NCBI RefSeq assembly: GCF_044891285.1
Contig: NZ_JAUIYO010000009.1
Location: 32,515-96,514, forward strand
Source of the DNA: Pseudobacillus lumedeiriae
GTDB taxonomy: Bacteria > Bacillota > Bacilli > Bacillales > Domibacillaceae
Length of the DNA stretch: 64,000 nt
Reading direction: 5' to 3'
Shown here one piece after another: positions 25,190 through 33,545 of the stretch. Position 1 is the stretch's first letter, and each line of letters starts with the position of its first letter. Under the pieces are notes generated by a model. That model was not told where the DNA came from. It was given only the letters and a program-made list of their open reading frames with translations, and made no database searches. Position numbers and translations under genes: made by a program.

Positions 25190-26239
25190 ATGAGACAATC
25201 AAAGCTATTTATCGTGATTTTCTTTCTTCCGGTCATTGTGATCTTAAGTGGAATGGCCGCCTTTAACTTTTATATAGATCCTTATTGGACATATGATCTT
25301 AACCATCGATACAACGACCATCAACTGGCCGTGGATGAACGAGAACAAAAAACGAATCGAATTTATTTTCAAGACTTCTCTTACGACACAATCATTCTTG
25401 GCAGCAGCCGGACAACCTATGTGAATCAGAATGCTTTCAAAGGAATGAAAGCATTCAATTATGCCGTGAATAACATGTCGATTCGTGAATATGACACCTT
25501 TTTGCAGTTTGCCGAGGAGAACAATCAACAAAAAGTCAAACGCGCCATTATCGGCATCGATTTTTTCAAGTCCAGCATTCAAGAAAGCGAACAGGCGGTT
25601 TCATTGAAAAACTACGAGGCAAAAGTGCAGCAGCCTTTTTATCGCGCAAGAAACTTAATTTCGTTAGATATTTTTAGATATTCATTGAAGAACTTTCAAA
25701 TGTCAAAAAACAATGAAGTGAGTGAACTTCGTGTCTATAACCGCTACAACGTTGCGCACGCTAAACAAACGGATGCAGCTGAGCGGCTGGCAAATACAGA
25801 AGAAAAAATTGAACGGTTCCGGGATGAGTTTTACGGAAAAAACTATCAATACAACCCTAGATACAAAGAGTATTTAACGATTTTCAAAAAGCGGCACCCA
25901 GATGTTGAGTTTATTATTTTTACGACACCAATCTCAACTAAGCTGTTTCAGACGATGATTGAGGAAGGACAGCTGGATGACTACGAACGATGGCTGCGCG
26001 ATGTGACAGACGTGTTTGGCGGTGTCTACAACTTCATGTATCCAAATGAAGTCACACTCGACCTAGACAACTACTTTGACGGCCACCATTTCTATCCTCA
26101 CGTGGGAGACAAAATCGCCAAACGGATCTTGCAAGGACCAACCGTAAAAAACAGTCCATTCGGTGTGTACGTAACGAGCGAAACGATCGATGAGCATCTA
26201 GAAGATGTGGAGCAGCTGGTGAAAGAGTTGAAAGAATAA
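25190..26239 (+). CDS. PatB-like SGNH O-acetyltransferase partner
   Basis: A 349-residue protein with one N-terminal membrane helix (residues 7-27) and an extracellular SGNH-hydrolase-like domain. The nucleophile is probably Ser72 in ILGSSRTT; the Asp/His pair lies in FDGHHFYPHVGD (Asp297, His300). The pattern matches PatB proteins, which take acetyl from PatA and put it on a wall polymer. Start chosen with GGTGG five bases before ATG. The coding end overlaps a bidirectional terminator. Confidence 0.85.
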   Translation: MRQSKLFIVIFFLPVIVILSGMAAFNFYIDPYWTYDLNHRYNDHQLAVDEREQKTNRIYFQDFSYDTIILGSSRTTYVNQNAFKGMKAFNYAVNNMSIREYDTFLQFAEENNQQKVKRAIIGIDFFKSSIQESEQAVSLKNYEAKVQQPFYRARNLISLDIFRYSLKNFQMSKNNEVSELRVYNRYNVAHAKQTDAAERLANTEEKIERFRDEFYGKNYQYNPRYKEYLTIFKKRHPDVEFIIFTTPISTKLFQTMIEEGQLDDYERWLRDVTDVFGGVYNFMYPNEVTLDLDNYFDGHHFYPHVGDKIAKRILQGPTVKNSPFGVYVTSETIDEHLEDVEQLVKELKE

Positions 26240-26274
26240 GAAAGAGGCGGGAGATTCCCGCCTCTTTCTTATTC
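26234..26274. terminator. Bidirectional terminator patB / LysM hydrolase
   Basis: A 19-bp perfect stem beginning GAATAAGAAAGAGGCGGGA with a 3-base loop. The left arm includes the patB stop codon; the right arm ends two bases before the stop of the opposing LysM gene. Confidence 0.9.
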
Positions 26275-26275
26275 T

Positions 26276-28162
26276 TTAGTAGAATCGTTTAAAACTATCA
26301 AACCGTTGTTTGAAATATGAATTGTCTAGGCTTGTAATTGTAATACCCTGCGAACTGCTGGCTTGAATAAATTGGTTGCCTCCGATGTAAATGCCCATAT
26401 GAGAGATTCCTTTTTTATATGTATTGGCAAAAAAGACAAGATCCCCTGCCTGCGGTTTATCAACGTAGTAAGAGCGGCTGTAGTAACCTTCTGTACTTAC
26501 CCTTGGAATGTTTTTCCCTGCTTTATTAAAGACATAATAGATGAAGCCGCTGCAGTCAAAGCCCGATGGCTCGACTCCTCCCCACACATACGGAGTGTTG
26601 AGATGCTTTTTTGCTTCTCCAATTAAACCAGAGACGGAAAAAGATGGGTTGGACACGACTGGCTTATTCGACGGTGCCCCGCTGTTGCCTGTCCCTTCAT
26701 TTGTTACTTTCAGCTTTTGCCCGACAAAAATAGCATCTGACGCTAATTTATTTAATTGCTTTAGCTCGGCGACGCTCATTTTATGTTTTTTGGCAATGGC
26801 ACTAAGCGAGTCTCCGCTTTTTACTATATATATGCCCGATGAGGACGGCGGCTCGGATGGTGTAGATGGCTTCGGCGGTGTAGACGGTGCAGCTGACGAT
26901 GGCTGACCGCTTACTTTCAGCTTTTGCCCGACGTAAATAGCATCCGACGTTAATTTATTTAATTGCTTCAGCTCAGCGACGCTCATTTTGTGTTTTTTTG
27001 CAATCAGACTAAGCGAATCCCCGCTTTTTACTATATATACTCCTGATGAGGATGATGTATCTGTCGGGGCTGATGGTTTCGGCGGCGCAGAAGGAGCTGT
27101 AGGCGACGACTGGCCGCTTACTTTCAGCTTTTGGCCGACGTAAATGGCGTCTGACGTTAATTGGTTTAACCGCTTTAGGTCGGCGACGCTCATTTTATGG
27201 TTTTTCGCAATCAGACTAAGCGAATCCCCGCTTTTCACTATGTATATGCCCGATGAGGACGGTGTCTCTGCCGGGGCTGATGGCTTCGCCTGAACCGGAG
27301 CCGGTGAGGCAGTCGATGGCTTGCCGCTCACTTTTAATGTTTGCCCCGCATAAATAAGATAAGAGTTCAAACCATTTAATTGCTGCAGCTGGGAAACGCT
27401 TATATTGTACGCTTTAGCAATGGCACCTAATGAGTCTCCGCTTTTCACCGTGTACGTTCCTGATGCAACAGCTCTAGTGTTCGTTGTCGGCTGTTGATTC
27501 GCAGAGGACGGCTTGCCGCTTACCTTCAGTTTCTGCCCTGCATAGACCGTATAGTTCTTCAATGCGTTGAGCTGTTGCAGCTCGGCGACGTCCATTCCAT
27601 ACGCTTTTGCAATGGCGCCCAGCGTATCTCCGCTTTGAACGATGTATGTTCCCGTCACAGACATTTGCTTGACGGGTGCCGGTAAAGCAGGTTTAGCCGC
27701 TTTCGTGTGGGATTCCGCCGCTGGAAGCGGGTGCTGAACAGCGGGCTGTTTCTCTGCCGCTGCCGGCGGCTGACCGCTTACTTTCAGCTTTTGCCCTGCA
27801 TAAATAGACGAGTCCTTCAAGCCATTCAGCTGATTCAGTTCTTCTTCTCCTATTTGATAATGCTTAGCAATTGAATAAAGCGTCTCTCCCGTCTGAACAA
27901 TGTGCGTTTCGCTAGATGGGGAAGCAGGAGCAGATGTCTTAACAACGCTTTGAGTCACTGTTAAAACTTGATTCACCTTCAGCTCGTCACTGCCTAAATC
28001 ATTCAAGCTCTTCAGTGTAGTGACATCTGTATGATATTGTTGGGCAATACTATATAGCGTTTCACCATGTTTCACCGTATGCTGCTCGGATGCCTCGACG
28101 ACAACAGCCGTTCCTGCAGAAAAAACAGCAGCAGTTGACAACGTAAATAAAGTTTTTTTCAT
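26276..28162 (-). CDS. Seven-LysM NlpC/P60 peptidoglycan endopeptidase
   Basis: A 628-residue secreted autolysin. After a signal peptide (MKKTLFTLSTAAVFSAGTAVVVEA) come seven LysM domains, each with a G(D/E)(T/S)L..IA core and a (Y/F)(A/V)GQ.LKV end, separated by Ser/Pro/Ala-rich linkers. The C-terminal NlpC/P60 domain has the catalytic Cys537 in FDCSGF and His588 in SHMGIY. It should cut gamma-D-Glu-diaminopimelate bonds, like LytE/LytF/CwlS, which carry only 3-5 LysM. The ATG at 28162 (GAAGGTG site) is preferred to one 39 bases upstream, since it starts the signal peptide. Confidence 0.92.
   Translation of the reverse strand: MKKTLFTLSTAAVFSAGTAVVVEASEQHTVKHGETLYSIAQQYHTDVTTLKSLNDLGSDELKVNQVLTVTQSVVKTSAPASPSSETHIVQTGETLYSIAKHYQIGEEELNQLNGLKDSSIYAGQKLKVSGQPPAAAEKQPAVQHPLPAAESHTKAAKPALPAPVKQMSVTGTYIVQSGDTLGAIAKAYGMDVAELQQLNALKNYTVYAGQKLKVSGKPSSANQQPTTNTRAVASGTYTVKSGDSLGAIAKAYNISVSQLQQLNGLNSYLIYAGQTLKVSGKPSTASPAPVQAKPSAPAETPSSSGIYIVKSGDSLSLIAKNHKMSVADLKRLNQLTSDAIYVGQKLKVSGQSSPTAPSAPPKPSAPTDTSSSSGVYIVKSGDSLSLIAKKHKMSVAELKQLNKLTSDAIYVGQKLKVSGQPSSAAPSTPPKPSTPSEPPSSSGIYIVKSGDSLSAIAKKHKMSVAELKQLNKLASDAIFVGQKLKVTNEGTGNSGAPSNKPVVSNPSFSVSGLIGEAKKHLNTPYVWGGVEPSGFDCSGFIYYVFNKAGKNIPRVSTEGYYSRSYYVDKPQAGDLVFFANTYKKGISHMGIYIGGNQFIQASSSQGITITSLDNSYFKQRFDSFKRFY
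26703..27323 (-). repeat. 207-bp in-gene repeats encoding LysM 5-7 and linkers
   Basis: Three near-identical DNA units begin at 26703, 26910 and 27117, an exact 207-bp (69-codon) period. Each encodes one LysM plus a linker of the type PSSAAPSTPPKPS. DNA-level similarity is much higher than to LysM 1-4, which points to recent unequal duplication. Confidence 0.85.
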
Positions 28163-28321
28163 CGCAAACACCTTCATTTCCAAGAAGAATTCTTTTTTCA
28201 TTTATGTATAAAGACCCTCTTATTCTTTCATATTGAGGGAGTTAAATAGACTTTTTCTACAAGGTAAGACTTCTTTATACATCTATTTCTCTATGAAATA
28301 AAGATCACCTGCTTGAATTTG

Positions 28322-28370
28322 AAAAAGCCGCCGAAAAAAACGTGAATATTTGTCTTTTCGGCGGCTTTTT
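28322..28370. terminator. pbpC terminator
   Basis: A 16-bp stem AAAAAGCCGCCGAAAA with its complement, loop of 17 bases, right after the pbpC stop on the minus strand, with T-rich flanks. Confidence 0.85.
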
Positions 28371-28374
28371 TATT

Positions 28375-30390
28375 TTATTGGTGTTTTTCCTTCCATTTTA
28401 GAAAAATTTGTTTACTTACGCTAATGGCTGCTTTGCTTCCTCCCTCTCCTTCGACACCTTCCATCATCAGTGCCAGCAAAAAGGCTGGATGCTGCTGGTC
28501 ATAAGCAACAAAGAGGCCATTTTCTTTTCCTTTTGTTCCTTTCTCCTCTTTCAATTCAGCCGTTCCAGTTTTACCGGCAAGCGCAAGACCAGGTACATCA
28601 GCTTCTTTTGCCGTTCCTTTTTGGACAACGAGCCGCAAGTCTTCTTTTAACAAGCTGGCCGACTCTTTGGTAAGGAGGTCCTGTTTCCATACTTGTGGCT
28701 TTTCGCCGGCATAAAGCTGCGGCTTCATCATCGTTCCTTCATTCACGATAGCACCGTAAACAGAAGCTAAATGAAGCATACTTGTGAGCACTTCCCCTTG
28801 TCCATAACCAGTGTCACTCAATAGAATTTCCCGATCCAGCGTGCCGCTGTTGGAAATTTGCGAAGCACGAATAGGATAAGCAAATGGGAATTTCTCTCCA
28901 TAGCCAAATGCTTTGAGCCCATCTGTCATCTGATCTTTACCAACTTCCACCGCCGTCTGGGCAAAATAAATATTATCGGAATACATGAAGGCTTCCTGCA
29001 AATTGACCGGCTCTCCCGGATCTTTCACCCGCGTCACTGAATAACTCCCCCATGACGCGTCCTTTTGCCAATGCAGCCCCTTGATTGGCCGCTCCTTTGC
29101 CGGGTCCAATGTGCCAGCTTTTAACGCAATCGCTGCGGTAATCGGCTTGATCGTAGAACCGGGTGAATAAGCAGCAGCAAACCGGTTTAAGAGCGGCTTT
29201 GCCGGATCGTTTTCCAATTCCTCGTAACGGCTGGCAGACACACCGAGCACAAATTCATTCGGATCGAAGGCAGGAGAGCTTGCCAGCGCTAGTACTTCAC
29301 CCGTTTTTGGATCAACTGCGGCTGCAGTACCCGGCTTTCCTTTTAACTGCTCGTAGATCGATTTTTGCAATTCTGCATCAATCGCTACTTTTATATCTTT
29401 TCCGTTTTGCGGGGCCGTTTCCGCAATCGTCACCCTCTCCCCTTTTTCTTTTGCAATATAGATTCTTTTGCCGTCTTTTTCCCGAAGTTCTTTTTCCAAC
29501 AGCTGCTCCAGCCCTCGCTTGCCTATTTTATCCTGAGCTGTGTATCCTTTTTCTTTCCATTTCTCTAACTCTTCACCGTTAATGTCTCCAATATAACCGG
29601 TTAAGTGGGCAAGCGCTTCTTTATATGGATATTCACGCATCGCGATCTTTTCTGCCGCAAATCCAGGGATCTTCTGCAGTTCTTTCAGCTTCTCCTGATC
29701 ATGAGCCGATAATTGTTTCAACGGCACAAAATGTCCAGGCTGCACCCAGCTTTGCTGCAGCTGTTTATCAATAAACTCGGTTGTTACACCGAGCAGGGAT
29801 GCCAATTTGCTTTTTGCGGCGGCATCGTTGTCGATCTTGCCAGCTTGTACACCTGCTGAATAGCCCTGGCCATTCACAGCCAATGACCGGCCGTTGCGGT
29901 CAACAATCTGGCCGCGCTTGCCTTCTATCGTTTCGATTCGGATTTTATCACCCAAGCGCATCTCTGGAAAAATGTAAGACACGTCCCAGTCGATAAACCA
30001 TGCTTCTTCTTTATCGGTTTCTTCCTTTTTTAAGATCACTTTCTTTTCAAAAGAAATCGGGCCGGCGAGTGTATCCATTTCCACTTTGATCGGAAGAACG
30101 GCCTTTTGGGCATCCTTCCAATCTTTTTCTTCTTTCGCGAGCGGGGTAACTTTTACATGTTTCACGTCCAAATCATTATAAATCGTTTGATAACGATCCG
30201 CGTAATCTTCCTTTTTTATCTTTTCTTTACTAGAAGGAGCCACATAGTTCGTGTACATTTTTTCAAACTGCCGATCATTCCACAGTTTCGTATACTCATT
30301 TAAGCGCTCTTCCGGTGAAGACAGTTTATTACAGCCAGCCAGACTGATCATCAACACGATCAGGCCGGTTAAAAACAAATATTTCCGCAT
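28375..30390 (-). CDS. pbpC: Class B penicillin-binding protein, MecA/PBP3-like lipoprotein
   Basis: A 671-residue transpeptidase. The N-terminus has a lipobox, LAGC (Cys20), an NTF2-like MecA_N domain (about 25-145) and a dimerisation domain (150-320). The penicillin-binding domain shows the three active-site motifs: STIK (Ser412), SDN (471-473) and KTG (607-609). It cross-links peptidoglycan outside the membrane. The layout equals B. subtilis PBP3 (PbpC), 668 residues, and staphylococcal PBP2a. Such enzymes can have low beta-lactam affinity; that is not shown here. Confidence 0.93.
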   Translation of the reverse strand: MRKYLFLTGLIVLMISLAGCNKLSSPEERLNEYTKLWNDRQFEKMYTNYVAPSSKEKIKKEDYADRYQTIYNDLDVKHVKVTPLAKEEKDWKDAQKAVLPIKVEMDTLAGPISFEKKVILKKEETDKEEAWFIDWDVSYIFPEMRLGDKIRIETIEGKRGQIVDRNGRSLAVNGQGYSAGVQAGKIDNDAAAKSKLASLLGVTTEFIDKQLQQSWVQPGHFVPLKQLSAHDQEKLKELQKIPGFAAEKIAMREYPYKEALAHLTGYIGDINGEELEKWKEKGYTAQDKIGKRGLEQLLEKELREKDGKRIYIAKEKGERVTIAETAPQNGKDIKVAIDAELQKSIYEQLKGKPGTAAAVDPKTGEVLALASSPAFDPNEFVLGVSASRYEELENDPAKPLLNRFAAAYSPGSTIKPITAAIALKAGTLDPAKERPIKGLHWQKDASWGSYSVTRVKDPGEPVNLQEAFMYSDNIYFAQTAVEVGKDQMTDGLKAFGYGEKFPFAYPIRASQISNSGTLDREILLSDTGYGQGEVLTSMLHLASVYGAIVNEGTMMKPQLYAGEKPQVWKQDLLTKESASLLKEDLRLVVQKGTAKEADVPGLALAGKTGTAELKEEKGTKGKENGLFVAYDQQHPAFLLALMMEGVEGEGGSKAAISVSKQIFLKWKEKHQ

Positions 30391-30429
30391 TCTCTCACCC
30401 CTAGAACTTTTTTCACTTCTTTTTATTAT

Positions 30430-30472
30430 AACAAAGAGGAGCTGTTTCGCTTACGAAACAGCTCCTTTTGTT
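30430..30472. terminator. Terminator inside the end of the EamA gene
   Basis: AACAAAGAGGAGCTGTTTCG pairs with CGAAACAGCTCCTTTTGTT (one bulged base), loop of 4. It overlaps the last seven codons of the EamA gene and lies upstream of pbpC, whose promoter must be between 30390 and here. Confidence 0.8.
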
Positions 30473-31410
30473 ATTTTCGCACGGGACACGTAACTATGCA
30501 GCGCCATCCCAATCACGATCAATATCATACCAGCGATAGAAATCGGCGCTGGAAGAGGAGCAGCGAGTAAAATCATTTCTCCTGCGACCGCAAACAGCAC
30601 TTCTATCGATTGTGTCGCTTCCACTGCCCCTAACTTTTGCATGCTGCCTCTTACAAGGTCTGTTGCCGCAAAAAACAAGACCGTGGCAAACACACCGGAA
30701 AACAAGGCGACAAACCCGGATTGGACGACTTGCCCTTTGCTCGGCCAGCCCGCTGTGTAAACAGCCGCTCCTGATAAAATGAGCCAAAACGGCAGGCTCG
30801 CCAGCGTCATGCCAAGTACACGCTGATAAGCATCCAGCTGATCAGAGCACACTTCCATCATTTTTCGGTTGCCAAGCGGATAGGCAAACGAAGCAACAAT
30901 GATCGGAAGGACGCACAGCAGCACGCTCTGGAACGACAGCTGGCGGGCATGCTCAATCTGCATCAAAACAACACCGAGAAGAATAATGAGGGACATAGCA
31001 AGCCCTCTATACGGAATGTTCCCTCTCACTCGCTGCAAACCATTTGTCGTCTGAATCGTCACGTAAAAAAGCGGTGCGAGCAATGAGCCTGAAATAATCG
31101 TTATTTGCCACGTACCGGCAATCAGCCACCCCGGTCCATACGCTGCAGCAAAACAAATAGGCGCATAAAATAAACCGAATCCTATTGTGCTCCAAAGCAG
31201 CCAGGCCGAAGGATTTTTTTTCATTTCAGCCATCAGCCCCTGCCAGCCTTTACGGCCGACAACGATCACACCGAGCAGCGGCACCATGAACAAGTAGCGT
31301 AAAGAAGCACTCCACATCCAGCTGCCTCCTTCCGCTTCCATGAGCCGGTTTAATACGAATGTAGAAGCAAAGAAAAAAGAAGATAATACACCTAATACAA
31401 TCGGTCTCAC
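30451..31410 (-). CDS. EamA/DMT-superfamily transporter
   Basis: A 319-residue membrane protein with about ten helices. It begins VLGVLSSFFFASTFVLNRLME, typical of the multidrug-resistance-efflux-like branch of the drug/metabolite transporter superfamily, and ends ISIAGMILIVIGMALHSY. The substrate cannot be told from sequence. It stands alone, between pbpC and the Hyu cluster, and its coding end lies inside a terminator hairpin. Confidence 0.85.
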   Translation of the reverse strand: MRPIVLGVLSSFFFASTFVLNRLMEAEGGSWMWSASLRYLFMVPLLGVIVVGRKGWQGLMAEMKKNPSAWLLWSTIGFGLFYAPICFAAAYGPGWLIAGTWQITIISGSLLAPLFYVTIQTTNGLQRVRGNIPYRGLAMSLIILLGVVLMQIEHARQLSFQSVLLCVLPIIVASFAYPLGNRKMMEVCSDQLDAYQRVLGMTLASLPFWLILSGAAVYTAGWPSKGQVVQSGFVALFSGVFATVLFFAATDLVRGSMQKLGAVEATQSIEVLFAVAGEMILLAAPLPAPISIAGMILIVIGMALHSYVSRAKITKGAVS

Positions 31411-31523
31411 AACCTACATACCTCCAATATTAAAACCCTTCTTTTCCCACTATAGCGCATCTCTCTTTTCATCATCAATACACTTTTTCATAACCGACAC
31501 CTGCCGTGAACAACGATAAAAAA

Positions 31524-31555
31524 GCCGGGACAGACTCAAAATGGTCTGTCCCGGC
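31524..31555 (-). terminator. Terminator of the regulator-pxp-hyu operon
   Basis: GCCGGGACAGAC and its complement (12 bp, one extra G on the right) with a 7-base loop, followed on the minus strand by TTTTTTATC, 16 bases after the hyuB stop. Confidence 0.9.
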
Positions 31556-31570
31556 CCTTATTCGTATGTC

Positions 31571-33532
31571 TTATGCCCAATAAGCAAGTGAGCGTTTTTT
31601 CATCATTTCACGATTTTGCTCTGTTGTTTTTGTGAGTGCTTCTCCTGTTGCCATATCAACGATCACACCGTATCGGCGGATTAAATCAAGCTGATTCACT
31701 TCGCCGCTTCGGTATTTAGCAAGGACGCTGTCCACGTCTTCTTCCAGCCAGCCGACACGTGATTCACGGATGAATTGTCTTTCCGCTTTCGTTGCTTCCT
31801 CATCAATTTCAAACAAATCAATTTCTCTATCAATCTCACGAATCACTACACCGTAGTCTTTTTTCGCACGTTCAATAGAAACATACTCATCGATCACGTC
31901 TTCAAGTACAGCTTTTGGATCACGCTTCAGCGGATCGCCAAGACCGCCGCCGCCGGCAGATGGCCTCGTAAACGTGTCGCCTTTTTTCAGTTTCACGTTT
32001 GAGAAGATCGTGCCCAAGAATTGGCCGTCTTCCTCGTCTTTGTTTAACCATGCACCGTGAGGCGTTGATGGAAGACCGCCAAAGATGCCCCATGTGACCG
32101 AGCGGGAGCGGTCACAGCAATACGACATGACTGTCTCGTTAGCATCAGTTAACGTTCCGCCTTTTTCTACACCACATCCGCCGCGGAATTCCCCCGGTCC
32201 TGCTGAATCGGTTACGATCTCATGTTTCGTTGTAATAACTGGAGAAAGACGCTCCTGGCCTTCACATGGCTGAATGCTGAGTCCGACACCAAATACTGGA
32301 GATAATGCGTTTGCACCGTCTCGCTTGTCACGGCCCCCATGTCCGCCAGCCATCCAGTCGTACCACATAAAGTAGTTGTCATATCCTTGACGCTTGTCCC
32401 AGCCGCCGATTAACAAATACTCTAGGTTAAATGAGCAGGCTAATGCGCGCTCCGGCATGACGTGGGACCATAACTCAAAGCAGGCATTCATAATTTTTTC
32501 ATATACACCTGAACAGAATCCCGTTACCGCTACAGGCCACGGAGCATTAACGACTGAGTTTTCCGGCAAATCGACGTGCACGACACGGTAGAAACCAGAG
32601 TTTAACGGAATATCTGGGAAAAATGTTTTCGTACCGGCATAAGCAGCTGACATGGAAGAACCAAATGCTGAATTCAAGAAACAGCCGATGTAGTCATGTG
32701 ATCCGGCTAAATCATAAAAGATTTCATCGCCTTTAATCGTCATTTTGACTTTAATAGGAATGAGTCCATCACCTACTACCGGGTCCATATCAATATAATC
32801 CGTTGTTTCCCATTCACCGTCAGGAAGAGCAGCTACCTTAGCCCGTGCAAGGCGTTCCACATAATCCTGCACTTCTGCAAAGGCAGTTAATATAGTGTCT
32901 AAACCATATTTTTCAACGAGAGCAATCAGCTGTGTTTCGCCTGTTTTTGTTGCTTCTGCTTGTGAACGCAAGTCACCGAGGCGTTCTTCTGGTACACGCA
33001 TGTTGGAAACAAGGACGTTAGCCACATCGTGTAAATATTCGCCTTTGCTCCAAATGCGAAGCGGCGGAATCCGCATACCTTCTCCGTAGTGGTCTTTGGA
33101 ATTTACATCAAAGGAGCCTGGTACTGAACCGCCCATATCTGCCCAGTGGCCGTTCAATTGCATAAAGGCAATTAATTTATCTCCATAAAATACCGGACGG
33201 ACGATACGTGTATCGTTAAAGTGTGTTCCGCCGCGGTACGGATCATTGACAATAAAGACGTCCCCTGGATGAATGTCATCGCCGAAGTCTTCAATAACGG
33301 CTTTCGCTGTTAAATGAAGCGTACCAACGTGCACGGAAATGTCCTGTGTTCCCTGCATGACCGTGTTTCCTTCTGCATCACATAAAGCGGAACTGAAATC
33401 ACGGTTGTAAATAACGAAAGAATAACAAGTTCTTAATACTTGCTCGGACATTTGGTCAACTAAGTTCACAAACCCATTTTTCAATACTTCAAACGTAACA
33501 GGATCTAATTTGCTTTCAAATACTTTACTCAT
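31571..33532 (-). CDS. HyuB-type subunit (hydantoinase B/oxoprolinase family)
   Basis: A 653-residue HyuB-family protein. Family blocks are LDPVTFEVLKNGF at the start, FSSALCDAEGNTV, DVFIVNDPYRGGTHFND with metal-binding residues, and GGCGVEKGGTLTD and SAGGGGLGDPLKRDP towards the end. With HyuA it makes an ATP-dependent enzyme opening a cyclic amide (N-methylhydantoinase, 5-oxoprolinase, caprolactamase) or a ketone carboxylase. The substrate is unknown. No small acetone-carboxylase gamma subunit is present, which speaks against that option. It is 13 bp after hyuA. Confidence 0.88.
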   Translation of the reverse strand: MSKVFESKLDPVTFEVLKNGFVNLVDQMSEQVLRTCYSFVIYNRDFSSALCDAEGNTVMQGTQDISVHVGTLHLTAKAVIEDFGDDIHPGDVFIVNDPYRGGTHFNDTRIVRPVFYGDKLIAFMQLNGHWADMGGSVPGSFDVNSKDHYGEGMRIPPLRIWSKGEYLHDVANVLVSNMRVPEERLGDLRSQAEATKTGETQLIALVEKYGLDTILTAFAEVQDYVERLARAKVAALPDGEWETTDYIDMDPVVGDGLIPIKVKMTIKGDEIFYDLAGSHDYIGCFLNSAFGSSMSAAYAGTKTFFPDIPLNSGFYRVVHVDLPENSVVNAPWPVAVTGFCSGVYEKIMNACFELWSHVMPERALACSFNLEYLLIGGWDKRQGYDNYFMWYDWMAGGHGGRDKRDGANALSPVFGVGLSIQPCEGQERLSPVITTKHEIVTDSAGPGEFRGGCGVEKGGTLTDANETVMSYCCDRSRSVTWGIFGGLPSTPHGAWLNKDEEDGQFLGTIFSNVKLKKGDTFTRPSAGGGGLGDPLKRDPKAVLEDVIDEYVSIERAKKDYGVVIREIDREIDLFEIDEEATKAERQFIRESRVGWLEEDVDSVLAKYRSGEVNQLDLIRRYGVIVDMATGEALTKTTEQNREMMKKRSLAYWA

Positions 33533-33545
33533 GCTTCCACCCCTT

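Noticed and set aside
26703..27323. CRISPR-like periodic repeats
   Set aside because: The 207-bp period is in-frame coding for LysM domains; the 124-bp units at 11436 are also not a CRISPR array.
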